From: Eudorina sp. 2006-703-Eu-15
Lineage: Eukaryota > Chlorophyta > Chlorophyceae > Chlamydomonadales > Volvocaceae
Direction of reading: 5' to 3'
Assembly: GCA_003117195.1 (NCBI GenBank)
Contig: BDSI01000052.1
Span: forward strand, 186,001 to 250,000
DNA length: 64,000 bases
The notes beneath the pieces were generated by a model that was given only the letters and a program-made list of their open reading frames with translations, did not search any database and was not told the origin of the DNA. Shown here piece after piece: positions 45,601 through 56,340 of this stretch. The first letter of the stretch is position 1; each line of letters begins with the position of its first letter. A program made the translations under genes and the position numbers.

Positions 45601-48600
45601 AACAGCGGCTGGAGGGTCCGCTGCATGAGCGCCTGGCGGGAGGGGCGGGAGGGGCGGGAGGGGCGGGAGGGGCGGGAGGGGCGGGAGGGGCGGGAGGGGC
45701 GGGAGGGGCGGGAGGGGCGGGAGGGGCGGGAGGGCGGGAGGGGCGGGAGGGGCGGGAGGGGCGGGAGGGGCGGGAGGGGCAGGAGGGGCAGGAGGGGCGG
45801 GAGGGGGAATATGGGAAATTCAAACTGCGCTGCTGCCGGGGGAGGGGCGTGAGGGGCGGGACAGGACAGGCGGCGGATCGTGGCGGTCGGGGTGGGGTGG
45901 TGGAGGTCAAAAGGTGGGGGGGGCGATGGTGGGGGCGAGGCCCAGCCCCACAGTCGACACGGGGGCGGGGGGGTGCAACCAGCTCCACGGGCTGTGGCTC
46001 TGGGTGCAGGGCGGAGGGTGGCGAAGCACAGGGAGAGGGAGCAAGGCAGCGCAGCGGGGCCCTCCCCCGTCTTCTCCCCCCCTGCGCCGGTGGCACTACA
46101 GATCCAATAGTGCCCGCAAGCGTTTAAGGGCCCCCCAAGATGGCCCGCCAAGATGTGGGGGGTTGACGGCAGCTGGTCGCCTCGCGTATGCCCCTAGTGC
46201 TGCCTCACCCTGGGCGCCGGGCCCCCCTGAGGAAGCGCGGCGCCTCAAGGAGGAGGCACCTCGACAACGCAGCGGCGGCGCCGCCGACACGTCCCACACT
46301 CGAAGTCCCACAGGCACGCGCCTACTTCCGCTGTGCGGAACTGCCACCTCACCCCTCACCCACCGCATCCACCCACCCGCCATCCATCCATCTATCCATC
46401 CATCCATCCATCCATCCGACCTTTGCTCTGGTGGCAGCAGCGCAGTATGAATGTATGAACGTGTCCACCGATTTCCTATATCCACCCACCCATCCCACCC
46501 CCACCCACCCATTCACCCACCCTGGGAAGCTCCCCGGCGCTCTTGCTGACCGCCTCCGCCTCCGCGGCGGTCATCGGAATCAAGGGGGCCCCGGGCAGGA
46601 GGGAGACGGCCCCGGCCCCGGCCCCGGCCCCGGGGGCGGGGGCGGCAGGGGCGCCGCCGCTCCGCTGCGCCAGGGCCTGTGGCGGGAACCGGGCGGGCGG
46701 GAGGTTGGCCGGCAGGCGGGCGCGAGGGGTGTGTGCTGGCTGGCGTTCATCAGGCGGGAGGGGAGGGAGGGATATGGGAACTTGGTAGACAGCGGCGGGG
46801 GGGGGTTGGGGGGAAGGCCGTTCGGTGACCGGTCACTCGGTCTTGTTGTCTCGATTGACACCAGGGGGGGGAGGCCGGGAAGAAGGCGGGGGGGGGCGGG
46901 GCGGGGCGCAGCAACTGGGCGGCCCCACTGCCCTGGGGGGGTGGAAGCCCCGACTGCCTAGCAGCAGTCGTACTAGTAGTCCTCTTCCTCAACAACAGCA
47001 ATGATAGCAGCGATCTCCCACCCTCCCTCCCTCGCTCCCTCCCTCCCTCCCTCCCTCCCTCGCTCCCTCCCTCCATCGCGTGTATCGGGCTGGCGGCTGC
47101 GCTTTGTCGCTCCGGCCCCTCCCCTCGCAGCAGCGCAGCTCCAATGCCGTCCACCAATGTCCTGTAACCCTCACCGAGCAGCGACAGATGTCCACAGATG
47201 TCCTACCCCCCTCCCACCTGCCAATGCCCTAAACCCCCCCCCTCCCACCTGCACGTGAGTCGACAGGTTCTTCATCAGCAGCCGGTTCATCTGGTTCATG
47301 GTGGTCACCAGCAGGCGGGCGCGCGCACTGGCCTCCGGCCCCCCGAGGATCTCCTGTTTGAACAGGCGGTCCGAGGTCCGTGAGTGTGGGGGGGAGGGGG
47401 AGGGAGGGGGGGCTAGGGTCAAAAAAACAACCTAGACACACCCAGCCCGGGGAGGGGGATACAGGAAATTGTTAAGACATACATAAACTGCGCTGCTGCC
47501 AGAGCAACGGTCCGGTGAAGAATCAAACAGTACCAGGATCTCCAGCGGGGGGCGGGGCGGGGCGGGGGGGGGGGTAAGGGGCGGCGTCAGCCAACCGGAC
47601 AACGACTACGCAATCGGTGATTGTTTCGCGATTTCGTTGACAAAAAGGGGGGGTTTAAGGGGAGGGTGAAACCCGCCCAAGAAGGGGGTTGCGCGAACCG
47701 AGCAGGTGACAGAGGTACAGAACCCTCCGGGGGCCCCAGGGGGGGGACGGCGCCGGTCGTGGTGACGACAAGGGCACAGTCGACACCCCTTGCGACGCCG
47801 TACTGTCCCGTCCGCGCAACCCGCGAGAAATCCCTCGCGGTGGCACCTGCCCCGCGCTGCCCGGCCTGTTCGTCCGTCCGTACAGTCATCGCGGAGGCCG
47901 TACATACGTCTCCTAGGCGCCAGGGCGAGCCCCACACCCCCTCCCGCCCTCCCTCCCTCCCTGCCTCCCTGCTCCGTGATGTCCATCAGGACAGCGAAAC
48001 CGCGACTCGCGCCCCCCCTCTTCCCCGCGCCCCCCCCGCGGCCCCCCCGCCCCGCACGCTGCTGGTACGGAGCCGTCGTACACCGTACCTGGATGGCGGG
48101 GTGCAGGCCCTGGACCGTGGTGCGTCCGTCAGCGCCCGCCTTGCCGCCTGCGCTGTTGACCCCCGTCTGAAGGGGACAGGTTAGGCAGCGGCCGCGGCGG
48201 GTGCAGCGGCGGGTGCAGCGCCAGCGGCAGCGGCGGGTGCAGCGGCGGTCAGGTGGGTGGGTGCGCAGGTTGGCGGATGCGTGGGTGCGTAGGTGGGCGT
48301 GCGGGTGGGTGACAAGGCGGGCCGTGGGCCGACGTGTGGGTGGGCACGCCACGATCGGGCACCACGGGGGATGAGAAGGACCCTACCCCCCGCCAGCTGG
48401 GTGTGTCTGGGCTGTTTCTTTTCTTACCCCCCCCCAAGCTAGCTGAAACCAACACCAGGGCACCAGGCAGCGACCCAGCGACCCCGCCCCCCCCCAAGTC
48501 GCTCTATTCGCTCTGGCAGCAGCTCAGTATAAATATGTCCACCAATTCCTATCCCCCCCCCGACCTGTCCCCCGTTTAGCAGCCGCAAATGGTCATGCTG

Positions 48601-51600
48601 AAGTAATCAAAATTTTGATAGAAAACAACGCTGATGTCAATCACGAGCTTATGTCCTTGCAAATTGGACAATTTTAAGATGGTTTTCAAAAGAGCTTTTG
48701 CTTGGGTTGTATTTGTCTGGATTTCTCCCACCGCCCGCGGTGCGGCACTCACCCCCAGCAGCAACATCTGGACGTGCTTCTGCAGGTTGTAGTCCGGGAA
48801 GAGCCGCATCAGCGGGAGGCACCCCGCGGCCGCCTCGCCGCCCTGGGCCGCGCCGCCGCCGCCGCCGCCCTCCTCGCCCGCCGCCGCCGCCGGCCGCTGC
48901 GCGCCCTTGCCGTCCACTCCGCCTCCTCCTCCTGCTCCTCCTCCGGCTTTGGCGGCGGTGAGGCTCTCCGCCCACATCTTGAGGCCCGCCAACATGAGCG
49001 TCACCACCTCCATCACGAACCAGATCATGTGGGCGGCCACGGTGCGGTTCTCCGGGTGGGCACTGAGGACGGGGGGAATAGGAAATTGGTAAAAGAAAGG
49101 ACGGGGGGAGAAAGGGGAGAGGGCGGGGCGAGGGCGGCGTGGGGGGGGATAGGAAAAAGGACGGGGGAAGGCTAGGGTTTAAAGGAAATTGGTAGGCATG
49201 CTATCTTCTCTCTCCCCCCCGGGCGGGGGGAGGGGGATACTTGAATGACACGAACCCGAAGGACCGGGTGCGGGCGAGGACGGGACGGTGGCGGGGTTAG
49301 ATTGAGGACGGGGGGACGTTAGGGAAGTGCGATTGGGAGCATGTCGGCAAGGGTCGGGGGACCAAGGCAAATAGTTTGATGTTGGGAGGGCGGGTCCTTG
49401 GCGGCGCCCCGCGCCCACCCACCCACCCACCCACCCACCCACCCACCCACCCACCCACCCACCACCCACCCACCCACCCACCCACCACCCACCCACCCAC
49501 CCACCCACCCACCCGCCCACCCACCCACCCACCCACCCACCCACCCACCCACCCACCCACCCACCCACCCACCAGCCCACCGCCCGTCCTGCCCCCGTCC
49601 GCCCGGTGTCCCCCCGCGCCCCACCCTGGAACCCCCAACTACTCACAACGCTTCCGCCTGCGCGCCGTACACGGGATACAGCGTGTCGCTGTACTGCTGC
49701 ACCCGTGCGGCCGCCAGAAGGTCCGCCGCCAGTACGGCAGCCTGCGGGTGCGGCAGCCGCCGCAGCACCTCCAGCTTGGCACGTGTCATGTGCTGCGACA
49801 GGGCGGTACGGCCCGTGGGGTCGTCGATGCCGTACAGCAGGCCGTCCATCTGGTCGAGACTGCGGCACACGTGGTCCGTACGACCCGCCAGCCAGGCGCA
49901 TCGTAGCCGCTCGGCCACGTCCCACACGCTGAGGCACGTGGAGGAGGGGCCCGGGGCAGCCGCGGCGTGGGTGACGGCATGGGTGTCGTACGGCACTTCA
50001 CTCCCCCGTCTCACAGCAATCTCCCTCTCTCTCGGCGAGCCGTTCTGGACCCCCCGTTGCAGTGCCCGCAGGTGCTGATCTTCCTGGGCGAGCCATAATG
50101 GACCCCCCGCTTTGGGTTTGGATATTCATTTCGGTTTTACACCCGGTCGATCGGTCCCCGCCCTCCGTCCCTAGTGCCCCACCTCAGTCGGTGCAGCGCC
50201 CCCCAGGCCAGCCGCATGGTATCCATGTTGCAAGCGATCGTGTCCTCAATGCTCTCCAGGGAGGCGCCGCCGCCGGCCGCCGCCGCCGCCGCGGCGGCGG
50301 CCGCGGAACCCGACGGCGGCGGTACGACATCCGGCACCGTGCAGATGCTCAACATCACGACGTCGCCGCCGCCGTCGTCGCCGGCGACCATGTCAGCGTC
50401 GTCGTCAGGCCCAGGCCCGGCCGCCGCCGCCGCCGCCACGTCATCGGCGCCCTGCTGCCGTAGTCGTACAACGGAGCACAGGCAACAGCTGTTCGCGGAG
50501 AGGCACCCCGCGACGGCGAGGACCGCCTGCTGCGCATCGGCCGCTAAGGCGCCGTAGGCGTTGCCGTTGCCGTACACGCTGCTTCCGTACTGCGGTCGCG
50601 GCCCGAGGCTCCCCGCTGAGTGGTCCTGGCACTGCCCCTGGCTTGGGGCTGCGGCGCGATGCGATGCAATGCGGGGAGGGGGTTATGGGATATTGGAAGA
50701 CACACAATAGGAAGTCAATAGGAAGTCAAGCCCAGACGGATACAACACACCGTGACCAAAGAAGGCGATTACCAAGTAATCATTACTTGCTCGACGCGGG
50801 TGGTGGGCCGGGATTCAGGCCTGACTAAGGTCTTGGCTGGAGCCCAGGCTGGGCCTGGCGGGCTGGCGTCCGGTTGACGGACCTCCTCCGCGCCTTTGAA
50901 CGGTTGACACGCGGCGGCGGCTGACACGCGGCGGCCAACACTACCCCGGGGAACTTCACCACCTGGGTGACGCCTTCGTCCCGTGGGTCTCGCCCGTGCC
51001 GCCATGCAAGCCCTCTTTCGGGCTATAGGGCAGCAGGCATCGCCGCCCTGGCCTGCGGACCTGGCTGCACCGCCCCCGCCCCCCCACAGGAGGTCGGTAG
51101 CACACACCGCGGCTCCCTTTTTGCTGCGGTTTTCTTTGTGTGTTTGATTTTTCAGTTGCAGGCTGATGTGGGTAAAATATGGATATTTGGTTGGGATCGG
51201 GCGGGGTTCTTGGCTAAAGCACACCACGGCCTGGCGGCCGCCAGGTCCACACAGCAGGGGGCCTTGTGCAGAAGAACATCACAGCAGGGCAGTGCTGACA
51301 GACTGGCTGCCGAGACCCGCCAGCCCTCCTGCGGCCTCTGACCAGGTGCCCACCATATATGACGGCTCTCAGTTCTCTCAGTATCAACGCGCTCACCGAG
51401 GTCCTTCACGGCCAGCACAGTCAGCGTCTCCGAATCCAGCGTGTACACCGAAGATCCGTACGGCACTACCAGCTTGGATCCATCCACCGAGATCCCAAGA
51501 TCCAGCGACAGCTCCTCCGGCCCCACCCCCGCCGCCGCCGCCGCGGCGGCGGCGGCGGCGGCCGCGGCGCCGCCGTACGGCTCCAGCAGCTGCTGTGTTG

Positions 51601-54600
51601 CGCGCTCAGCGCGCCAGCACGTCCCGCCGCTCGCTCCGCCACCCCCGGCCTTCTCATCCGCCGATTCCACAAAGCTATACACCGCCGCACGTTGGGGTCC
51701 CTGCGGCCCCTGCGCCGGGGGCCAGCCACCCTGCTGCTGCTGCTGGTGTTGCTGCTGCATGCCGGGGTGTGACGAGGCGGGCCCGGGCTTGCGCGCCAAC
51801 ACGTACAGCCGCTTGACGCCGCCGCCGTGGACGTGCATCCGGGTGTGCCGTACCGACAGGCCGTGCGGCACCGGCAGACATGCCTGCGGGCGCGGGAGGG
51901 TGCGGGTGGGACGGGTCGACGAGGTAAGAAAGGGCTAGATCGCTCGAACATCGGCGGTGCGAGCACGACACGGCTGAGCCGACGAGATGAGAAAGGGCTA
52001 AAATACTGCCGTGGGCATGCCGCACAAGCGTGACCGACGTGTCCGATCCACGTGCTAGGCAGCGGACCGGTCCTGAGCGGAGACACGTCCGGGTCCGGGT
52101 GTGGCCGGGGACCAAGGCCCGGCAGCTCAGCGGGCTGCCCGGCCATCATCCATCGGTCCGCAAGGGCCCACTCACTTTACGCCCACACGCTGCTGTCGCG
52201 GCTCACTTATCATTTACACACTGCTCCGGCCAGGTCGCAGGGACAGCTCTGTCGGGACGCGCGCGCACGGAAGCAGCGGTGCCCCTGGATTCCAACCTTG
52301 AGGCGTGGCGGCTTTGCCTCCAATTTGAGGCATTGCCTCAATCGCCCCCCGGGATGGGATGGGGTGGGATGAGATGCTGCCTGGTGATGCGCCCCGGCCA
52401 CTCACACGAACTCGCGCCCCCACAGAACCCCCCACACAACTTGACCACACAACCTTACGGGCATTTCCCGGGCTTGGCTCTGTCCCATTGCCCCATGACA
52501 TGCACTCCTGCCCCGCTGCCTGTGAGCACGACCTCACCGTGAGCGAGACCACCGATGGCGACGCCGGCTCCCGCGGCGCTGCTCCCCCTCCTCCTCCGCC
52601 TCCCGCCCCTCCGCACGGCTGCGTCAGCAGCGTCCCCCCGAGCGTCGGGTTGCCGCGCATGCCGTACAGGTACACCGCGTCGCGCCGTCTGCCGTACACC
52701 ACCGAAACCGCCAGGCTGCCGTCAGGTACGGCACACATGGAGGCTCCCGCGATCCGCCATTCCTCGCCGGCCGTCCCCGCTGCTCCGCCTTCGGCGGCGC
52801 CGGCAGCACCGCCGCCGCCCTCGGCCCCGGCCTCCGCCTCCGGCGGCGGCGGGATCCGCACGTTCTTAGAGCAGTACCACGACAGCGTGTTCGGAAGCTT
52901 CGAGGCCATGACCCACAGGATGGTGAGACTGCCGCTGGCGGTGAGGACCGCGGCGGTAAGTTGCGTGGGTCGCGCCCAGTGCGGGACGGCCTGCGCGGGC
53001 TCCGTACGGCGCACAGTACGACATGCAGATGCCGGATCGGCCGATGCAGCGCGCGCAGTGCGACATACATCAGATCCCGGATCGGCCGACGTGTCTTGTC
53101 GGCGCACAGACAGTGCGGACAGCACAGCCATACTGCAAGAGCGGCTGGCCTCGGATGGCTATGGTACACTTGGCGGACCGCGACCGCGACCACTCCCAAG
53201 TCCCACCCCTACGCATAGACAGTTGGACAGGTAGACCGGTGTTGGGAACCTCGCCCACCGCCGCCCTGCGCGTCTCACGACTCTCACCCCTGGCACCGCC
53301 GCCTCGTCACAAAACAGCGTGTCGAAGCTCTCCGGCGCGCCCCCGCCCTGCGGCGCCTGTCCCTGCCCCTGCGGCCCTCCGCCGCCCTCGCCCCAGGCGT
53401 CCAGTCGCTTCAGCGCCAGCGAGGACGTGCTCCACGAGCGCCCCGCCATCGGCTGCCGCAGCCAGCACACCCCCGCCAGCGCCGGCTGCATCCTGGGTAT
53501 CCGCTGCCGCTGCTCCTCTCTCCTCGAGCTCCTGTTTCCATACCCTGTGCTCTCCGGCTCGTAATCGGGCTCCTGCTTGATGTAAGGGGCGGCGGCGCCG
53601 CCTGCCGGCGGCCTTCCGCCCGGCTCCTGTTTGTGGAGCTGCTGCTGCGTCTGTGACGAGTCGCCGCCGGCAGCGGCAGCGGCAGCGGCGCTGCCGGAGG
53701 GCGCCGCGTCGAAGAGCAGCTGGCCGTGCCAGTCGTCTATACACCGCGGGAACACAGAATCGTCCTGACCCTGCGCAACCGGTACCCAGAGGGTTCAACA
53801 CAGAGAGAGGTTCTTAACGCCCCAGAGAAGTGTCTACCACTTTCATGCACCCCATCTCCGAATGTGTCTACCACTTTCCTGCAACCCCCATCCCCCGCCG
53901 CGCCGACATGACTCCACACCGCCCGGCCCATTCCTCCTCCGCTAAGGCCATGCACGCCATCGCGGCCTGTTCCCGCATGGCCCAGCAGCCAGCACAGCAC
54001 CACACATACGGCTGGTGAAGGCCCCGCCCCACATCCTGCCGCCCGCCCGCCGGACCTGCTGAGAGGGTTGCTGGGAGGGCTGCGTCCAAACCACCACTCG
54101 GCCCGACGCTGTGGCGCTCAGCAGCGCCCGCCGCTGCCCGGGCCACGACCACTCCAGGGAGGTGATCCAGTCACTCGGGCCTGCGCAGGGCGGATGGCAC
54201 GCGGCACAGGTCACGCAGGCGATGACTCCAATTGAGGGATAGGGATCCATTGACGGATAGGGATAGGTAACGCGGGGTGAGGCGGTGAGCCCCTGGCGGG
54301 AGTATGTGCTGGAGGTTTGATCTCACGGAAACCAACGGTGACGAGAAACTAGCACTGGCAACAGGCACGCGGCCTGGGGACACTGCCGCTGAGGAGCCGG
54401 CGGCCAGCTCCCGGTCTCCGCAGCAGCGCCCGTTCGGTCAGTTGATTCCTCCAGCATGCCGCGATCTGGATGTTGTATCACACGAGACATCCCCGCAGCC
54501 ATTCTGAGTGGACACCTTAGCCCCTGGGGTGCTAAAGAAGGCCTTGCCGTCCCCGTCCGGACTGATCTGGGGTTCAGGCGACGGTTAGGGGGCAGACACC

Positions 54601-55000
54601 GCACGACGCTGTCCGTACCCGCCATCGGCATTTCCAGCCGCGTGACATCCTCCGCATTCGAGGGCTCAATAATGAGTATGCGGGCTGTGCTGCTGCCTGG
54701 CTCGGGACTTAACGCCACCGCTAGCAGGTTGCTCACGCTGCACCAGGCCGCCTGCGTGGGTGAGGCGGAACAGACCGGTAGCTGGACGGAGCAAACCTGC
54801 CCGGCTGCTTCGACATCTGAGGGCTGTGATGCGTCCTCGGGCATGAGCGGCGTGGGGCCCGAGTTGGGCAGTGGGGCCGGCATGAAGTGCTGCGCGCCGA
54901 TCGGAGGTGCCGGGCCCTGCTGCGACGAGTTGGTGACGCCTGGTAACGTCATCGTAGAGTTGATGTACTCCGTTGCATAGTTTGCAACGCCACCCTGCAT
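42679..55000 (-). CDS. MED16: Mediator complex subunit 16 (MED16)
   Basis: MED16 is a Mediator tail subunit linking transcription factors to RNA polymerase II (SFR6 in plants). Fifteen minus-strand exons keep phase throughout: 55000-54619, 54180-54056, 53770-53297, 52990-52538, 51883-51397, 50648-50183, 49928-49647, 49062-48753, 48166-48089, 47353-47249, 46676-46521, 45632-45534, 44845-44688, 43671-43532, 42929-42679. The product is 1321 residues, close to the roughly 1280 of Arabidopsis. The N-terminal beta-propeller part shows AAWCSVSNLLAVALSP, then DWITSLEWSW with RALLSATASGRVVVWTQPSQ, the plant MED16 WTQPTQ signature. Later landmarks are AAVLTASGSLTILWVMASK, LLVTTMNQMNRLLMKNLSTH and SKHVHFFSMSRETFLERYRA. 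Gly/Ala/Gln inserts and an IKQEP motif interrupt the fold. The C-terminus (LGLEQDLEY) lacks the CxxC-rich end of plant MED16. Introns hold unusual repeats listed separately. Confidence 0.85.
43871..44353. repeat. 483-bp perfect (atcac)n microsatellite in MED16 intron 13
   Basis: About 97 uninterrupted copies of the 5-bp unit atcac lie within the intron between exons at 44688 and 43671. Sense strand is (gtgat)n. The long plus-strand frame of repeated Thr-Ser-His-His-Ile is purely a repeat artefact. Confidence 0.97.
44866..44907 (-). mobile_element. Dispersed intronic element, sense copy (MED16 intron 12)
   Basis: On the transcript strand ccgcagcagcgcagtctaaa is followed by tatgtcttccaatttcctat, then a pyrimidine tract and the acceptor at 44846. 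The element therefore supplies the branch-point/pyrimidine region of this intron. Confidence 0.55.
45152..45528. repeat. 9-bp gggtgggat array in MED16 intron 12
   Basis: About forty copies of gggtgggat with a few gggtggggt variants near 45460-45500. The plus strand is G-rich and could form G-quadruplexes; the transcribed sense strand is C-rich. It abuts the donor at 45533. Confidence 0.97.
45637..45815. repeat. 9-bp gggcgggag array in MED16 intron 11
   Basis: About nineteen copies of gggcgggag (sense strand cccctcccg type) fill the region between the exon starting at 45632 and the sense copy of the dispersed element at 45803. It acts as an extended pyrimidine tract before the acceptor. Confidence 0.95.
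45803..45842 (-). mobile_element. Dispersed intronic element, sense copy (MED16 intron 11)
   Basis: Transcript-strand ggcagcagcgcagtttgaat leads into ttcccatattccccc and the C-rich array that ends at the acceptor. It forms an inverted pair with the copy at 46429-46487 in the same intron. Confidence 0.55.
46429..46487 (+). mobile_element. Dispersed intronic element, inverted copy (MED16 intron 11, donor side)
   Basis: Plus-strand ctctggtggcagcagcgcag continues through atgaacgtgtccaccg into atttcctatatcc. It lies about 35 bp inside the donor of intron 11, opposite in orientation to the acceptor-side copy at 45803, so the intron is bracketed by inverted repeats. Confidence 0.6.
46776..46803 (-). 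mobile_element. Dispersed intronic element, degenerate sense copy (MED16 intron 10)
   Basis: Transcript-strand ccgccgctgtctaccaagtt followed by cccatatccctcc. Head and tail match the element loosely. An inverted copy lies at 47120-47165 in the same intron. Confidence 0.4.
47120..47165 (+). mobile_element. Dispersed intronic element, inverted copy (MED16 intron 10)
   Basis: Plus-strand cgcagcagcgcagctccaat followed by gccgtccaccaatgtcctgt. It is inverted relative to the transcript and lies in the donor-side part of intron 10. Confidence 0.5.
47459..47512 (-). mobile_element. Dispersed intronic element, sense copy (MED16 intron 9)
   Basis: Transcript-strand gctctggcagcagcgcagtt continues as tatgtatgtcttaacaattt and cctgtatcccc, upstream of the pyrimidine-rich acceptor at 47354. 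This is one of the best-preserved copies. Confidence 0.6.
48505..48560 (+). mobile_element. Dispersed intronic element, inverted copy (MED16 intron 8)
   Basis: Plus-strand cgctctggcagcagctcagt continues as ataaatatgtccaccaattc and ctatcccc. It is inverted relative to the MED16 transcript. No acceptor-side partner was seen in this intron. Confidence 0.55.
49073..49200 (-). mobile_element. Two tail-only copies of the dispersed element (MED16 intron 7)
   Basis: Transcript-strand accaatttcctattcccccc lies just before the acceptor at 49063. A second tail, tgcctaccaatttcctttaa, lies near 49180-49200. The CAGCAGCGCAG head is absent, so these may be truncated copies or chance matches. Confidence 0.35.
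49410..49573. repeat. caccc/cccac tandem array in MED16 intron 7
   Basis: About 160 bp of ccca repeats with a few caccac and cccg variants. Here the sense strand is G-rich and close to the donor (49646), opposite to the C-rich arrays of introns 11 and 12. Confidence 0.95.
50685..50706 (-). mobile_element. Tail-only copy of the dispersed element (MED16 intron 5)
   Basis: Transcript-strand gtgtcttccaatatcccata is followed by a pyrimidine-rich stretch and the acceptor at 50649. Only the tail half matches. Confidence 0.3.
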
Positions 55001-55716
55001 GGCAGGCTTGCCCAGCCCACGACACAGCGCAAAATGAAGATTCGCAGAGTCCGATTTGTGGAGAAATTAGCCATGAAAGCTGTGCATTGCTTGTCAAGAG
55101 GCGTCAAACGCAATGTCAACTCGGACAAGTAATTGAAAGCGGCAAAGTTGAGACAGAAATCGGACAAGTTTGACACTGTCGATGTAATTAACAAACATGA
55201 GTTCTTATTACAGACAGTGCGCATTTGCTCTCAAACAGAGCGTCCGTCCTGTCAACTCGCGAAACCAATGTACGGACAGACTGACACGACAAAAATACTC
55301 AAAGCCTTCAGAGCCCAGGCTTACGCTGAGACGTGAGTGGCGCGGACGCCCGTCACCACACGCCTGGCTAAGTCATCGATCTTGACATCTGAATTATTCG
55401 CCTGGGTGCTCTTACCGCGTCTATTCTCTGTCGTCGCGTCTGTTTCTTAAACCACCTGCTTTGGCAACGTTCATTCAGCTGTAGTGATACCCTCCACACG
55501 TCTCTGGTCACGGCGCTGCGAAGGTAGGTCTGAGGACCATCACTCTTGTCGCTTTCAGCGGGTAGCCTCCTCCATTGTTACATAACGAAGAATCCTTAAA
55601 TAATGCAGCGTTCTTTGGCTATTCAATAAACCTGAACGCCTGCTCTGCTGACCTGTGGTAGTCCACCACCACATACTCACGACTTCGTTGGTGCTTTCAC
55701 AGGTTGCACTGAAGGT
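55001..55716. promoter_or_regulatory. Divergent region between MED16 and the small membrane-protein gene
   Basis: 716 bp upstream of both MED16 (minus) and the plus-strand gene at 55717. It is less GC-rich than the flanking genes. An acceptor-like ttcacag ending near 55700 suggests a 5' exon of the plus-strand gene lies here. No clear core promoter element is seen. Confidence 0.4.
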
Positions 55717-56340
55717 ATGGGGCTGGCCTATGTAGCCACCCAAACTTCATGTTGCGCGTTACATCAACGCGTTCTACGCGTTAGGAGTACACGCCTTTTC
55801 GTTCGCGGACAGAATGTGGCAGTCCGGGTGAACAGCGCGACCGTTGGGGCATCTCTCCCATCCGGCCGCGCCGTACTTGCCGCTGATCGACCTTTGCAAC
55901 AATCAGATCGTCTGGGCGCCTCTAGCGGGAGCAGTGCTGGCGCAAGCGGCAGCGACGGAAGGGGCTCTGCTGGAGCGGTGGTGACAGCGGCGGTGGCGAC
56001 GACCACGCCCAGGACGCAGCAAGATACCAACAGCATTATTATTTCCAAGCCATCCGTGCCTGGGAAAACTCCACCGGCGCTGCCTGCAATAACTCCGGTC
56101 CCCGAGGATGTTATTGCCGAGTTCGAGCATAAGCTCGAAGCTGACCTCCAAACTGTCGGCGTTACATTGACAGCCATTTTGGGCGTGATTATCTTTTGGC
56201 GGGGTGTCTGGGCGCTGCTGGACCACTTCATCGGCGACTCAGTGGTGGGCGACATCTGCTGCATCATTGTGGGCCTTACGATTGTCCTGTACATCCGGCT
56301 GTCAGGAATGAAAATTGCGAGCTTTTGGCCGCCTAGCTAG
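55717..56340 (+). CDS. Small two-helix membrane protein, possibly plastid-targeted
   Basis: A single open exon of 207 residues; I do not recognise the family by name. The first 65 residues are rich in Arg, Ser, Ala and Val and almost free of acidic residues, like a chloroplast or mitochondrial transit peptide. A Ser/Ala/Gly/Thr linker follows. The conserved-looking C-terminal 80 residues begin PEDVIAEFEHKLEADLQTVG and carry two hydrophobic segments, about residues 147-168 (TLTAILGVIIFWRGVWALLD) and 174-194 (IVGLTIVLYIRLSG). It ends with FWPPS. ATG 55717 follows an acceptor-like site by about 16 bases, so an upstream 5' exon is likely and the true start could differ. A TGTAA at 56939 may end the transcript. 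It converges with the Aurora kinase gene. Confidence 0.7.
   Translation: MGLAYVATQTSCCALHQRVLRVRSTRLFVRGQNVAVRVNSATVGASLPSGRAVLAADRPLQQSDRLGASSGSSAGASGSDGRGSAGAVVTAAVATTTPRTQQDTNSIIISKPSVPGKTPPALPAITPVPEDVIAEFEHKLEADLQTVGVTLTAILGVIIFWRGVWALLDHFIGDSVVGDICCIIVGLTIVLYIRLSGMKIASFWPPS

Noticed and set aside
43871..45815. Possible CRISPR-like arrays
   Set aside because: The repeats are contiguous short units without spacers in introns of a eukaryotic gene.
44883..46151. 422-residue minus frame of Pro-Thr-His and Pro-Pro-Ile repeats
   Set aside because: Translation of the 9-bp arrays; it overlaps the MED16 exon 45632-45534 in the wrong frame.
49179..49937. Minus-strand Gly-Trp-Val-Gly repeat frame
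   Set aside because: Translation of the ccca array in MED16 intron 7.
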